Part shown: positions 52,139 through 59,621 of the stretch, piece by piece
Layout of the letters: every line of letters begins with the position of its first letter
Position numbering within the stretch: position 1 is the stretch's first letter
Origin: JAFDVJ01 sp964487505
GTDB lineage: Bacteria > Acidobacteriota > Blastocatellia > Pyrinomonadales > Pyrinomonadaceae
NCBI GenBank assembly: GCA_964487505.1
Contig: CAZARD010000005.1
Location: forward strand, 16,352 to 80,351
Reading direction: 5' to 3'
Length of the DNA: 64,000 nt
Position numbers and translations under genes: made by a program
The notes under the pieces: generated by a model
Databases searched by the model: none
What the model saw: only the letters and a program-made list of their open reading frames with translations
What the model was told of the DNA's origin: nothing

Positions 52139-52945
52139 ATGAGCACCTCGTTCCTACAACTTTTGGCCTTTGGAATCATCGTGGCCGCCGCAAACGTCCT
52201 CGGAGGTCTGATACTCTTCCCGTCGAAGATTCATCGCAATTACAAGCGACTACTCAAATACGTTCTCGCGCTCGGAGCCGGATTCATGCTCAGCGTGACG
52301 TTCATCGAGGTTCTGCCCAAGACGATCAGACTGTGGGAATCGCCCGAGAACTCGGCGCTCGCCGGCGAAAATCTTTACGTTCCGATGGCGTTGCTCCTCG
52401 CCGGTTATCTGTTGACCCAGTTCTTTGAGCACACGATCGCGCCCCATTTTCATCTCGGCGAGGAGGTCCATTCCGATCACCATATCAAACCGTCGTCGGC
52501 GTACACCGCGATCGGCGGTCTGATGATCCATACCTTCTTCGACGGCGTTTCGATCTCCGCCGCGGCGATGATCGACTACAAGGTCGGAGTTCTCGTTTTC
52601 ATAGCGGTTTTTCTCCATAAGCTCCCCGAGGGATTCACGATCGGCTCAATGATGCTGGCGGCCGGAAAGGGTCTCCGCGAAGTGCTGATAACCACATCGA
52701 TCGTCGGCCTGACGACGATCATCGGGCTGCTGGCCTTCTATTTCATCGGTTCGAACATCAGATTCACGCTCGCGTACGCGCTTCCGCTTGCGTGCGGCGT
52801 CACGCTGTACGTCGCGGCGAGCGACCTGATCCCCGAGGTCAACCATCACGCCGGCAAGCGACCGCTCGTGTCGCTTTCGGTCTTCGCCGGCGTCGCCGTC
52901 TTTTTTGCATTTCACTTTCTGCTGCACTCGGTCATCGAACGCTGA
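52139..52945 (+). CDS. ZIP family metal transporter
   Basis: Membrane permease for divalent metals, probably zinc, 268 residues and about eight helices. The family motifs HTFFDGVSISAA (helix 4, metal-binding histidine and aspartate) and FLHKLPEGFTIG (helix 5, HxxPEG) are intact. The loop between helices 3 and 4 is histidine-containing (HFHLGEEVHSDHH), as usual. Transcribed away from the dcw cluster. No metalloregulator is adjacent. Confidence 0.92.
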   Translation: MSTSFLQLLAFGIIVAAANVLGGLILFPSKIHRNYKRLLKYVLALGAGFMLSVTFIEVLPKTIRLWESPENSALAGENLYVPMALLLAGYLLTQFFEHTIAPHFHLGEEVHSDHHIKPSSAYTAIGGLMIHTFFDGVSISAAAMIDYKVGVLVFIAVFLHKLPEGFTIGSMMLAAGKGLREVLITTSIVGLTTIIGLLAFYFIGSNIRFTLAYALPLACGVTLYVAASDLIPEVNHHAGKRPLVSLSVFAGVAVFFAFHFLLHSVIER

Positions 52946-52997
52946 TCTCCGGGAACTTCGCCGGGCGCTTTTCGTATTCCAATCCGAGTCTGGCAGA

Positions 52998-53897
52998 ATG
53001 GACTCGAGAATGATCATCGCCCGAAACATCTCAACTCTCGCCGTCGCGGTCATTTGCGTCTTCGTTTTCGGGCTCGTTGCCGGCGCGCAGACACCGACGC
53101 CGTTCTCGATCGACGTTTCGCCGTTGCCGCCGCCGACCGCGCCAGTCAACGATTATGCGGGCGTGATGAGCGAAAACGCGAAGACGGCGCTGAATCAGAG
53201 GCTAAAGGAATTCAAGGCAAAAACAAACCCGCCGGTCGAGATCGCGGTCGCGATCGTCAAAACGACCGGCGACCGCCCGATCGAGGAATACTCGATCGCC
53301 GTCGCACGCGGCTGGAAGATCGGCGCCAAGGACGGCGACAATCCGGGCGCGCTGCTGTTCATCGCCGTCGAAGATCGGAAATATTTCACGCAGATCAGCC
53401 GCGACCTGGAAGATGAATTGCCCGACGGGCTTGCCGGGCAGCTTCAGCGCCAGTTCCTTGTCCCCGCCCTGAAGCGCGGCGATTTCGATCGCGGCGTGAC
53501 GGACACGGTCGAGGCGTATATCAAACGGATCGAGGAAAAGAGCGATCCGAACCGGCCGGCACCGACCCCGACTCCGGGAAAATCGACTGCGGGCGGACTG
53601 ACGGTGACGTCCGTCATCTGCTGCCTCGTCGTCTTTATCGTCATTCTCGTCATCATTTTTTCGTTCGTCGGGCGCTCGCGCGGGAAGTCGGGGCGCGACC
53701 GTGACCGCTGGGGAGGAGGCGGATTCGGGAGCGGCGGCGGTTGGATCTTCCTGCCGGGCAGCGGCTTTGGCGGCGGCTCTTCGTCGTCCTCGTCGAGTTG
53801 GGGCGGATCGAGCGATTGGGGCAGCGGCGGAAGCGATTGGGGCGGCTTCGGCGGCGGCGGAGATTTCGGCGGCGGCGGCGCCGGCGGAGACTGGTAA
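52998..53897 (+). CDS. TPM-domain protein with glycine-rich tail
   Basis: A 299-residue protein. A signal peptide is followed by a TPM (YgcG-like) domain, recognised by VNDYAGVMSENAKTALNQRL and GALLFIAVEDRKYFTQISRDLE. Then come a proline/threonine linker, a transmembrane helix (VICCLVVFIVILVIIFSFVG) and a Gly/Ser/Trp-rich C-terminus. The layout places the TPM domain outside the cytoplasm. Such proteins often occur beside LemA, and a lemA gene lies 0.9 kb downstream. Start MDSRMIIARN at 52998; MIIARN at 53010 is possible. Confidence 0.85.
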   Translation: MDSRMIIARNISTLAVAVICVFVFGLVAGAQTPTPFSIDVSPLPPPTAPVNDYAGVMSENAKTALNQRLKEFKAKTNPPVEIAVAIVKTTGDRPIEEYSIAVARGWKIGAKDGDNPGALLFIAVEDRKYFTQISRDLEDELPDGLAGQLQRQFLVPALKRGDFDRGVTDTVEAYIKRIEEKSDPNRPAPTPTPGKSTAGGLTVTSVICCLVVFIVILVIIFSFVGRSRGKSGRDRDRWGGGGFGSGGGWIFLPGSGFGGGSSSSSSSWGGSSDWGSGGSDWGGFGGGGDFGGGGAGGDW

Positions 53898-53901
53898 CGC
53901 A

Positions 53902-54018
53902 TTTGGGATTTTGGATTTTGGATTTTGGACTGATGAGAGTTCGAAGGCCATCAACATTCTACGGTCTACCGTCTACCGTCTACGGTCTACGGTCTACCGT
54001 CTACCGCCCACCGTCTAC
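53902..54018. repeat. Two adjacent heptamer arrays (GGATTTT and TACCGTC/TACGGTC families)
   Basis: 53902-53930 repeats GGATTTT with a 7-bp period, the unit also seen at 955-1070 and 56745. 53959-54018 repeats TACCGTC or TACGGTC; because both orientations alternate, the array is self-complementary. Both fill the short spacer between two genes. Confidence 0.88.
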
Positions 54019-54024
54019 TAACCT

Positions 54025-54735
54025 ATGCTTAACGAACTGAACGCATTCATTGACGACCTGAGGTCGACGCACGGGGACAACCTTGTTGCGGTCGTGTTGT
54101 ACGGATCGGCGGCCGGCGGTTTCGTCACGCGCGGGTCCGATCTCAACCTGCTGGTCGCGCTTCGTCGGATCACGCCCGAGGATCTTCGCAACGCGCACGC
54201 CTGCATGCGCGAGTGGACGCGGCTCGGACATCCCGTTCCCGTCTATTTTACGGTGGAGGAACTCCAGACCGCGGCCGACGTTTTCCCGATCGAGTTTCAC
54301 CAAATGCAGTCCGCGCGCAAAATTGTCTACGGTTCCGACGTTCTGGCGGGCATTGCGGTTTCGGACGATTTTCTGCGCCACCAGACGGAATACGAACTGC
54401 GAAGCCGATTGATACAGCTTCGGCGGAGCTACATTCCGGCTTCGCGCTCGGCCGCCGGACTCGCGCGTTTGATGTCCGAGAGCCTCCGGAGTTTCGCGAG
54501 CATCTTTCGCGCCGTGCTGTTGCTTCGCGGCATCGACCCGCCGATCGGAAAACCTGCGGTCGTCGCACGGCTCGCGACGGAGATCGGACTCGATCCCGCG
54601 CCGTTTGAAAAGATCTTCAACATTCGTGAGAATAGCGTCGGACTGACGGATACGGCCGCGAACGAGCTTTTCGGCGCATATCTTGAACAGATCGAGCGGA
54701 CGATCGCCGCGGTCGATCATTTGGAGGATTCGTAG
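54025..54735 (+). CDS. Nucleotidyltransferase-domain protein
   Basis: A 236-residue protein. The N-terminal 80 residues carry the pol-beta-type signature LYGSAAGGFVTRGSDLNLLVAL. In the usual GS-x-DxD pattern the second aspartate is an asparagine here (DLN), which may weaken metal binding. A helical C-terminal domain follows (EYELRSRLIQLRRSYI, ESLRSFASIFRAVLLLRG), like the substrate or RNA-binding helices of such proteins. Substrate unknown. It separates the TPM and LemA genes. Confidence 0.72.
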   Translation: MLNELNAFIDDLRSTHGDNLVAVVLYGSAAGGFVTRGSDLNLLVALRRITPEDLRNAHACMREWTRLGHPVPVYFTVEELQTAADVFPIEFHQMQSARKIVYGSDVLAGIAVSDDFLRHQTEYELRSRLIQLRRSYIPASRSAAGLARLMSESLRSFASIFRAVLLLRGIDPPIGKPAVVARLATEIGLDPAPFEKIFNIRENSVGLTDTAANELFGAYLEQIERTIAAVDHLEDS

Positions 54736-54831
54736 ATCGTCGGAATTCAACTGCTGATCGTTTCTCTGCCGTTAATGGCCGGTCAACAGTTGACGTTCGA
54801 CGCAGACAATTGACCGTTTGTGAGGAGACAA

Positions 54832-55500
54832 ATGAAAAGAACAGTTTTGTTGACCATCATCCTTTTCGCTGCGCTCGGGTTTTCCGGATGCAGTTACAAC
54901 GATCTGAACGCCAAGCAGCAGAAGGTCCGCAGTTCCTGGTCGGCCGTCGAAAGCACTTTGCAGCGCCGGGCCGATCTGATCCCGAATCTTGTCGAAGCGG
55001 CAAAAATGTCGGGCATTCAGGAACAGGAAGTGTTCGGGAAGATCGCCGATGCGCGATCGACGCTTCTCAGCGCGCAGGGCGCGACCGGGCTCGGCGCGGG
55101 CGGCGACAAGAGTCCCGAACAGCGGCAGGCGATCATTGAGGCGAACAGCGGACTGAGCTCTGCGATCGGCAGGTTGTTGATGCTTCAGGAGAACTACCCG
55201 CAGCTTCGCTCGAGCGAATCGTTCTTGAAACTGCAGGATGAGTTGTCCGGCACCGAGAATCGGATAAACATCGCCCGGATCGATTACACGAAGGCCGTCG
55301 AAGATTACAACACGCTTCGCAATTCGTTTCCGACGGTCATCACGGCAAGCGTGATGGGATTCAAGGAAGAGCCATACTTCAAGGCCGATGAGGGCGCGAA
55401 GACGCCGCCGAAGATCGACGCCGAATCATTGCGCAAGAAGGAAGAACCAAAGGCTCCGGTTCCGGCGAACACCGCGCCGGCCGCGAACGCGAACAAATAA
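54832..55500 (+). CDS. lemA: LemA family lipoprotein
   Basis: A 222-residue protein of the LemA family. It begins with a lipoprotein signal (LLTIILFAALGFSGC, lipobox cysteine about residue 20), followed by YNDLNAKQQKVRSSWSAVESTLQRRADLIPNLVEA, the family hallmark, and long helices to about residue 190. The tail is Pro/Ala/Lys-rich. A TGAGGAG ribosome-binding site supports ATG 54832. A strong terminator follows at 55521. Confidence 0.92.
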   Translation: MKRTVLLTIILFAALGFSGCSYNDLNAKQQKVRSSWSAVESTLQRRADLIPNLVEAAKMSGIQEQEVFGKIADARSTLLSAQGATGLGAGGDKSPEQRQAIIEANSGLSSAIGRLLMLQENYPQLRSSESFLKLQDELSGTENRINIARIDYTKAVEDYNTLRNSFPTVITASVMGFKEEPYFKADEGAKTPPKIDAESLRKKEEPKAPVPANTAPAANANK

Positions 55501-55520
55501 TACCCGTCCCGGAAATAGAA

Positions 55521-55559
55521 GATCGCGACCGTCGTTCTCGTTGCGGTCGCGATCTTTTT
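55521..55559 (+). terminator. Rho-independent terminator after lemA
   Basis: GATCGCGACCG (55521-55531) pairs with CGGTCGCGATC (55544-55554), followed by TTTTT. Confidence 0.93.
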
Positions 55560-55601
55560 GCGATCGGGGGCGCATGCTTCGATCGCTCCGGCCGGAATCA
55601 A

Positions 55602-55631
55602 GCTGTCAGCTGATAGCTATCAGCTGACAGC
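55602..55631. repeat. Perfect 30-bp palindrome made of four heptamers
   Basis: CTGTCAG, CTGATAG, CTATCAG, CTGACAG follow each other at 55603-55630; with the flanking G and C the 30 bp are a perfect palindrome centred between 55616 and 55617. It lies between the convergent lemA and BMC operons. Confidence 0.92.
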
Positions 55632-55657
55632 GAGTCCCATCGACTAACGGACCGCGA

Positions 55658-55972
55658 TCAAAAACCACGCGAACTGCACATCGAGCAGTTGTCGCACGGT
55701 TTGCCGGCAGGTTCGTACGGGCAGTCTTTCTGGTTGTTCAATCGATCGAGGATGACATCGGCGATCTCTCCGAGACTCGTGAACCGCTGAACACTCGGAT
55801 GGGCGGCGGGCTGGGATTCTACCTTTTCCTCAGACAAACGCGACTCAAGACGGTCGAGACGTTGGTTGAGGCTTTCGACGGCCGAACGCAATCCGTCGCC
55901 TCCGCCCGCTCCGTTGTTTTTGAGCAGCGCGGCTATCTGTTCGGCGAGATTTTCGGCGTTGGTTTGGTTCAA
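55658..55972 (-). CDS. Small BMC-locus protein with two amphipathic helices, coiled coil and four-cysteine tail
   Basis: A 104-residue protein without a family I recognise. The N-terminus NAENLAEQIAALLKN is an amphipathic helix of the kind used as encapsulation peptide, followed by a Gly-rich linker. A coiled coil (VESLNQRLDRLESRLSEEK) and a second amphipathic helix (FTSLGEIADVILDRLNN) come next. The C-terminus has CPYEPAGKPCDNCSMC, a C-x7-C-x2-C-x2-C cluster. Start TTG 55972 with AAAGGG before it, eight bases after the stop of the BMC-P gene; the coupling argues that it is real. Possible cargo adaptor or scaffold; inferred. Confidence 0.75.
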   Translation of the reverse strand: MNQTNAENLAEQIAALLKNNGAGGGDGLRSAVESLNQRLDRLESRLSEEKVESQPAAHPSVQRFTSLGEIADVILDRLNNQKDCPYEPAGKPCDNCSMCSSRGF

Positions 55973-55980
55973 GATTCCCT

Positions 55981-56274
55981 TTAGCTGCCGGAGGATCGAT
56001 CAGGCAGAAGATCAACATAATCGACGACACCGACGATCGCCGAATCGATCGCGGCGCCCGGTTTGCCGGTCGAAGCGGTCGAGGCCGACCAGCCCTCCTG
56101 CGCGATGACGACAATGTCGCCTTCGCCCGAATCGACGGAATCGAGCGCGAGACAGGTGTAATCCATATCTTCGCCCTCCGGAGTTATCTGCCGGCAAAGC
56201 ATTATCCGCGCGCCTTCGTAGCGCTGGTTCTTTTGCGTCGAGACGACATTTCCGATGACACGGGCTAGAAGCAT
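55981..56274 (-). CDS. BMC-P vertex protein (EutN/CcmL family), copy 1
   Basis: A 97-residue pentamer-forming shell protein that caps the vertices of a bacterial microcompartment. MLLARVIGNVVSTQKNQRYEGARIML is the family start; VDSGEGDIVVIAQEGWSAS and AIVGVVDYVDLL complete the OB fold. ATG 56274 is preceded directly by a heptamer array, so there is no normal ribosome-binding site. One of three paralogues in the locus. Confidence 0.93.
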   Translation of the reverse strand: MLLARVIGNVVSTQKNQRYEGARIMLCRQITPEGEDMDYTCLALDSVDSGEGDIVVIAQEGWSASTASTGKPGAAIDSAIVGVVDYVDLLPDRSSGS

Positions 56275-56275
56275 T

Positions 56276-56434
56276 AAGATTCCAGATTCCAGGTTCAAGA
56301 TTCCATAGTTACCCGATTCCAGGTTCCAGGATTCCAGATTCCAGGGCCAGGTTCCAGGGTTCCAGATTCCAGGATTCCAGCGTTTTCCGAACCAACCTTA
56401 CCTGGAATATTGGAATACTGGAATTTGGAATCCT
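56276..56434. repeat. Inverted heptamer arrays (ATTCCAG / CTGGAAT)
   Basis: Many ATTCCAG/GTTCCAG units (56276-56380), partly irregular, face CTGGAAT-type units (56401-56434). The spacer between two BMC-P genes can thus form a long hairpin. Confidence 0.88.
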
Positions 56435-56445
56435 CGAATTCGGCA

Positions 56446-56736
56446 TCAACCACCGGATCGACCGGTGTTGTACACGTGCGCGTCCGAGTCGACGATGCCG
56501 ACGATCGTGCAATCGGTCGGGGTCTCGTCGCGTTTGAAAGGAAAGCTGGCCTCCTTTCCCCGGCACCAGAAGACCAGTTCGCCGACGCCCGCGCCGACCG
56601 CGTCAAGCGCGACCATCGGGCTTCCCTTCGGCCTCAGTTCCGCATCCAACGTCTGGACGATCAAAAATTTGCGACCGTGAAGCGATTCATTCTTCACGGT
56701 CGAAACGACGTTTCCGATGACACGGGCGAGCTGCAT
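56446..56736 (-). CDS. BMC-P vertex protein (EutN/CcmL family), copy 2
   Basis: A 96-residue shell protein. MQLARVIGNVVSTVKNESLHGRKFLIVQ, VALDAVGAGVGELVFWCRGKEAS and CTIVGIVDSDAHVY are characteristic of EutN. ATG 56736 follows GGAAAG; the longer frame to 56808 only reads the repeat. Compared with copy 1 it has a different C-terminus (NTGRSGG). Three BMC-P genes in one locus are typical of the planctomycete/acidobacterial type of BMC. Confidence 0.93.
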   Translation of the reverse strand: MQLARVIGNVVSTVKNESLHGRKFLIVQTLDAELRPKGSPMVALDAVGAGVGELVFWCRGKEASFPFKRDETPTDCTIVGIVDSDAHVYNTGRSGG

Positions 56737-56744
56737 CTTTCCAT

Positions 56745-56811
56745 TTCGGATTTGGGACTTCTGATTTGGGATTTCCTCAAATCCGAAATCCCAAATCCAG
56801 ATTCCCAAATC
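56745..56811. repeat. Inverted heptamer arrays (GGATTTG / CAAATCC)
   Basis: Left units of GGATTTGGGA type (56745-56775) face CAAATCC/GAAATCC units (56776-56811), forming a hairpin between two BMC-P genes. Same family as 955-1070. Confidence 0.88.
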
Positions 56812-57077
56812 TAAGTCGTGTCTATCCGGTCGATGACGCCGATGATCGCCGAATCGACCGGACAGTCCTTGTTGCCCTCGGCCATTCGGGCCGACGAGCC
56901 GCCGACGACGATGACCTTCTCGTGGAACCCGGCGCCGACGGTATCGACCGCGACAATGTAACCGCTCTGATCCGAGCCGTCGAGATTGATCGGCTTGACG
57001 ATCAGCAGTTTCTTGCCGTGAAGTCGTTCGTCCTTTTGCGTCGAAACGACGGTTCCGAGAATGCGTGCGATGATCAT
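56811..57077 (-). CDS. BMC-P vertex protein (EutN/CcmL family), copy 3
   Basis: An 88-residue shell protein: MIIARILGTVVSTQKDERLHGKKLLIVK, VDTVGAGFHEKVIVVGGSSAR and SAIIGVIDRIDT. It keeps the GxGxxEKVxxxxGSSAR pattern closest to canonical EutN/CcmL proteins, so it may be the ancestral copy. Located between the BMC-H gene and copy 2. Confidence 0.94.
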   Translation of the reverse strand: MIIARILGTVVSTQKDERLHGKKLLIVKPINLDGSDQSGYIVAVDTVGAGFHEKVIVVGGSSARMAEGNKDCPVDSAIIGVIDRIDTT

Positions 57078-57107
57078 TCAGTTCACAGCCTTGAACGGCG
57101 AGCGATG

Positions 57108-57135
57108 CCTACTGCCCACCGCTCACCGCTCTCTG
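57108..57135. repeat. Short heptamer array, CTYACYG family
   Basis: Four units, CCTACTG, CCCACCG, CTCACCG, CTCTCTG, between the BMC-H and BMC-P genes; same unit family as at 15260 and 30904. Confidence 0.75.
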
Positions 57136-57139
57136 CCAA

Positions 57140-57418
57140 CTATTTGAGAACTACCGGAAGACGATCGTCTACGCTCGCGTGCGGACGCGGAATGACGTGG
57201 ACCGAGACGAGTTCGCCGACGCGGCGCGCGGCCGCGGCTCCCGCGTCGGTCGCGGCTTTGACCGCCGCCACGTCGCCGCGGACGATCGCGGTCACGAAAC
57301 CGGCGCCGATCTTCTCATATCCGACGAGCTGCACGTTGGCCGCCTTGACCATCGCGTCGGCCGCCTCGATCGTCGCGACAAGACCTTTCGTCTCAACCAT
57401 TCCCAATGCTTCTTGCAT
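57140..57418 (-). CDS. BMC-H hexameric shell protein
   Basis: A 92-residue single-domain (Pfam BMC) protein forming the facets of the microcompartment. ALGMVETKGLVATIEAADAMVKAANV and VTAIVRGDVAAVKAATDAGA are the family core. The pore loop is KIGAG where canonical PduA/EutM have KIGSG. The only BMC-H in the window; no BMC-T is seen. Downstream of the aldolase by about 40 bases. Confidence 0.96.
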   Translation of the reverse strand: MQEALGMVETKGLVATIEAADAMVKAANVQLVGYEKIGAGFVTAIVRGDVAAVKAATDAGAAAARRVGELVSVHVIPRPHASVDDRLPVVLK

Positions 57419-57460
57419 TCAGTTTCTCCTGCGTTCGAGTAATCTTCAAGAACGTAGATT

Positions 57461-58240
57461 CTAACCTACATTCGCCGCCTGCGCCAAAAGTTCGATCAAT
57501 TCTTCGCGACTGAGACTGATCCGACGCCCGTCCGCCTCGTGAATATCGCACGCGACGCCCGATCCTTCGAGATAGCCGCAAGCCTGGCACCGCGCCGATT
57601 CTGTCAGGTACCCGGCCTTTTCGCGGATGTTGATGAGTTTCGAGATGGCATCTTTCGGAAGATCGTTCGCGCCGCCGAGAGCGCGCGCGAGGATCGCGAT
57701 CTTTGCCGTATGTTCCAACGTTTCGAGCCGGTCGAACGCCTGCCAGAGGTCGTTTCCATAAGCGACCGCGCCGTGGTTCGCCATCAGCAGCGCGTTGTGG
57801 TGCTCGACGAACGGCTTCATCGCCTCGGTCAATTCGTCAGTCGAAGGCGTCCCATAGGCGGTCAACGGCACGCAGCCGAGCGTCAGGATGACCTCCGAAA
57901 GGATCGGCGCGTCGATCGCGAGTCCGGCCACCGCAAACGCTGTCCCGTGCGGCGGATGAGCGTGGCAAACCGCTTTCACGTCGGGCCGCATCTTGTAGAT
58001 CAGAAGATGCATCGCGAGTTCCGAACTTGCCTTCTTATCATTCAGGGGTTTGCCGTCCATATCGGTCAGCGCGAGTCCGCCTTCCGTCATCCGTCCCTTG
58101 CACGTCATCGTCGGCGATGCGAGGACCGTGTTCTCGTCAAGCCGGATGCTCACGTTCCCGTCGGACGAAACAACATAACTCCTCTCATAGAGAAGTTTGC
58201 CAATCTCGATGATCAATTTTCTGGCGGCGGATTCTTCCAT
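57461..58240 (-). CDS. Class II aldolase of the BMC locus (fuculose/rhamnulose-1-phosphate aldolase-like) with C-terminal targeting-like helix
   Basis: A 259-residue zinc aldolase: SSDGNVSIRL (phosphate binding), SSELAMHLLIYKMRPD (catalytic Glu), CHAHPPHG and MANHGAVAYG (zinc histidines). In related loci such aldolases cleave fuculose- or rhamnulose-1-phosphate to lactaldehyde and DHAP inside a BMC. Beyond the usual core it has a CQACGY..C cysteine segment and ends in SREELIELLAQAANVG, an amphipathic helix resembling an encapsulation peptide. First gene of the shell operon; the aldehyde dehydrogenase expected for such a BMC is not in the window. Confidence 0.9.
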   Translation of the reverse strand: MEESAARKLIIEIGKLLYERSYVVSSDGNVSIRLDENTVLASPTMTCKGRMTEGGLALTDMDGKPLNDKKASSELAMHLLIYKMRPDVKAVCHAHPPHGTAFAVAGLAIDAPILSEVILTLGCVPLTAYGTPSTDELTEAMKPFVEHHNALLMANHGAVAYGNDLWQAFDRLETLEHTAKIAILARALGGANDLPKDAISKLINIREKAGYLTESARCQACGYLEGSGVACDIHEADGRRISLSREELIELLAQAANVG

Positions 58241-58609
58241 TAGGGTTGAGTCAGAGTTTAACCGATTTGGAAGCGATTAGAGAAGTCGACCGGCGCGTGA
58301 CCGGGGCGCGATCGCAGATATTGAAACGAAACCGGCAAGCGGAAGAGGTCCGCCGGCATCCAATCTGGAGCAGATCGGCGTTGCCGTTGAATGAGGCCGT
58401 GTCCGACGGCCCGAATGCTCGAGTTATGTGATCGTCTGAAATTCCGGAGATGCCGGAAACTGATCCGATGGCGAGATCAGAACGTGGCCGGCGATGCCCG
58501 CCGCGATGGCCGCACAGGAACACCAACGAGGAATCCGCCGGATCGCTCTCCGGGGCTTGCCGTCGCCGACATCGCGGTGTCCGTTCTCATCGCCGAACCG
58601 CCCGGAAAA
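58241..58609. other. Spacer upstream of the BMC operon, no gene found
   Basis: No convincing reading frame, operator palindrome or terminator is visible. It presumably contains the BMC operon promoter. Confidence 0.5.
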
Positions 58610-58870
58610 TCACCTTGACTGCGGGACCGATTCGACCGGCACCACGAACTCGACCGGCGGCACATCGGTCTTCAACTGTTCGATCCGCCGGCGGAGCTCG
58701 AAATTCTCACGACGCAGCTGTTCGGTCTCGGTCTTGCACCGATGATGGCGGCCATGGCCCCTGCCGTGACGCTCAAATCTCGGAAAACCGACCGCGACGA
58801 AAAAACTCGCGACAAAAAGTCCAAGCGCAAAAGCGGCGAAGAAAGGCAAAAATCTCTTCAGAAAACCCAT
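58610..58870 (-). CDS. Small membrane protein with histidine-rich loop
   Basis: An 86-residue protein: basic start, one transmembrane helix (FLPFFAAFALGLFVASFFVAVGF), a His/Arg-rich stretch (RHGRGHGRHHRC) that could bind metal, a short coiled coil (ETEQLRRENFELRRRIEQL) and a proline-rich end. A GGAG site precedes ATG 58870. Family unknown. It lies 56 bases downstream of rex on the same strand and may share its transcript. Confidence 0.68.
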   Translation of the reverse strand: MGFLKRFLPFFAAFALGLFVASFFVAVGFPRFERHGRGHGRHHRCKTETEQLRRENFELRRRIEQLKTDVPPVEFVVPVESVPQSR

Positions 58871-58926
58871 TGAAAATACTCCTTGAAATGTCCTGTTGTT
58901 TTGACGCGATCCGACCGGAAAAGGTT

Positions 58927-59574
58927 TCACCGCTTTCCGATCGGCGAGCCCGGCTGCGCGAGAAAATACGCCAAGCCCTCGAGCGAGATCGTCAGGTCAA
59001 CGCTGCGGAGTTTGACGTCCTCCGGAACCCTGAGCGGGATAGGCGCGAAATTCATCACCGCCTTTATGCCCGAAACCGTGATCTGCTTCAAAACCGATTC
59101 GGCGCAATCGGCGGGAACAGCGATCACCGCGACATCAATCTTATATCGTTCCGCGATCTGTGGGAAGAGTTTTATATCGAAAACTTCGATGTCCCGGATC
59201 GTCTGGCCGATCTTTTGCGGATCGGCGTCGAAAAGCGCCGAGACCGTGAAATTCGACTGGGCGAAGCTGTAGTAATCGGCAAGCGCGGTACCGAGCCGGC
59301 CGGCGCCGATGATCGCCAGATTATGCGGCCGGTCGAGCCCGAGGATCTTCGTCAGATGATCGCGAAGCTCGTCGATGTAATAGCCCACGCCGCGGACGCC
59401 GAATTCCCCGAAATACGCCAGGTCCTTTCGGATCTGTGCTGAGTTGAGGTGAAATTTCTTGGCAAGGCCTTCCGAGGAAACGGTCCGTTCGCCAGCCGCC
59501 GCGAGCTGGTTCAGACAACGCAGATAAACGCTGAGTCGGTTCGTGGTCAGTTCCGAGATCTTCTCTACCTTCAT
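58927..59574 (-). CDS. rex: Redox-sensing transcriptional repressor Rex
   Basis: NADH/NAD+ sensing repressor, 215 residues. The N-terminal winged helix (TTNRLSVYLRCLNQL, KKFHLNSAQIRKDLAYFGEFG) and the Rossmann motif LAIIGAGRLGTALADY are intact, as is the C-terminal helix (ISLEGLAYFLAQ) that swaps between subunits. It lies upstream of the BMC operon. A TTGTGAA half-operator occurs at 59599-59605, 25 bases before its start, suggesting autoregulation. A perfect Rex-type operator lies at 29224-29241. Confidence 0.95.
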   Translation of the reverse strand: MKVEKISELTTNRLSVYLRCLNQLAAAGERTVSSEGLAKKFHLNSAQIRKDLAYFGEFGVRGVGYYIDELRDHLTKILGLDRPHNLAIIGAGRLGTALADYYSFAQSNFTVSALFDADPQKIGQTIRDIEVFDIKLFPQIAERYKIDVAVIAVPADCAESVLKQITVSGIKAVMNFAPIPLRVPEDVKLRSVDLTISLEGLAYFLAQPGSPIGKR

Positions 59575-59621
59575 TCGCAGAAGCGATTATACGATATTTT
59601 GTGAAAGAAAGCGCAAGGAAC

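Noticed and set aside
53202..53957. 251-codon frame antisense to the TPM gene
   Set aside because: Ala/Pro/Arg-rich shadow of the Gly-rich tail; the sense protein has a clear signal peptide and TPM domain.
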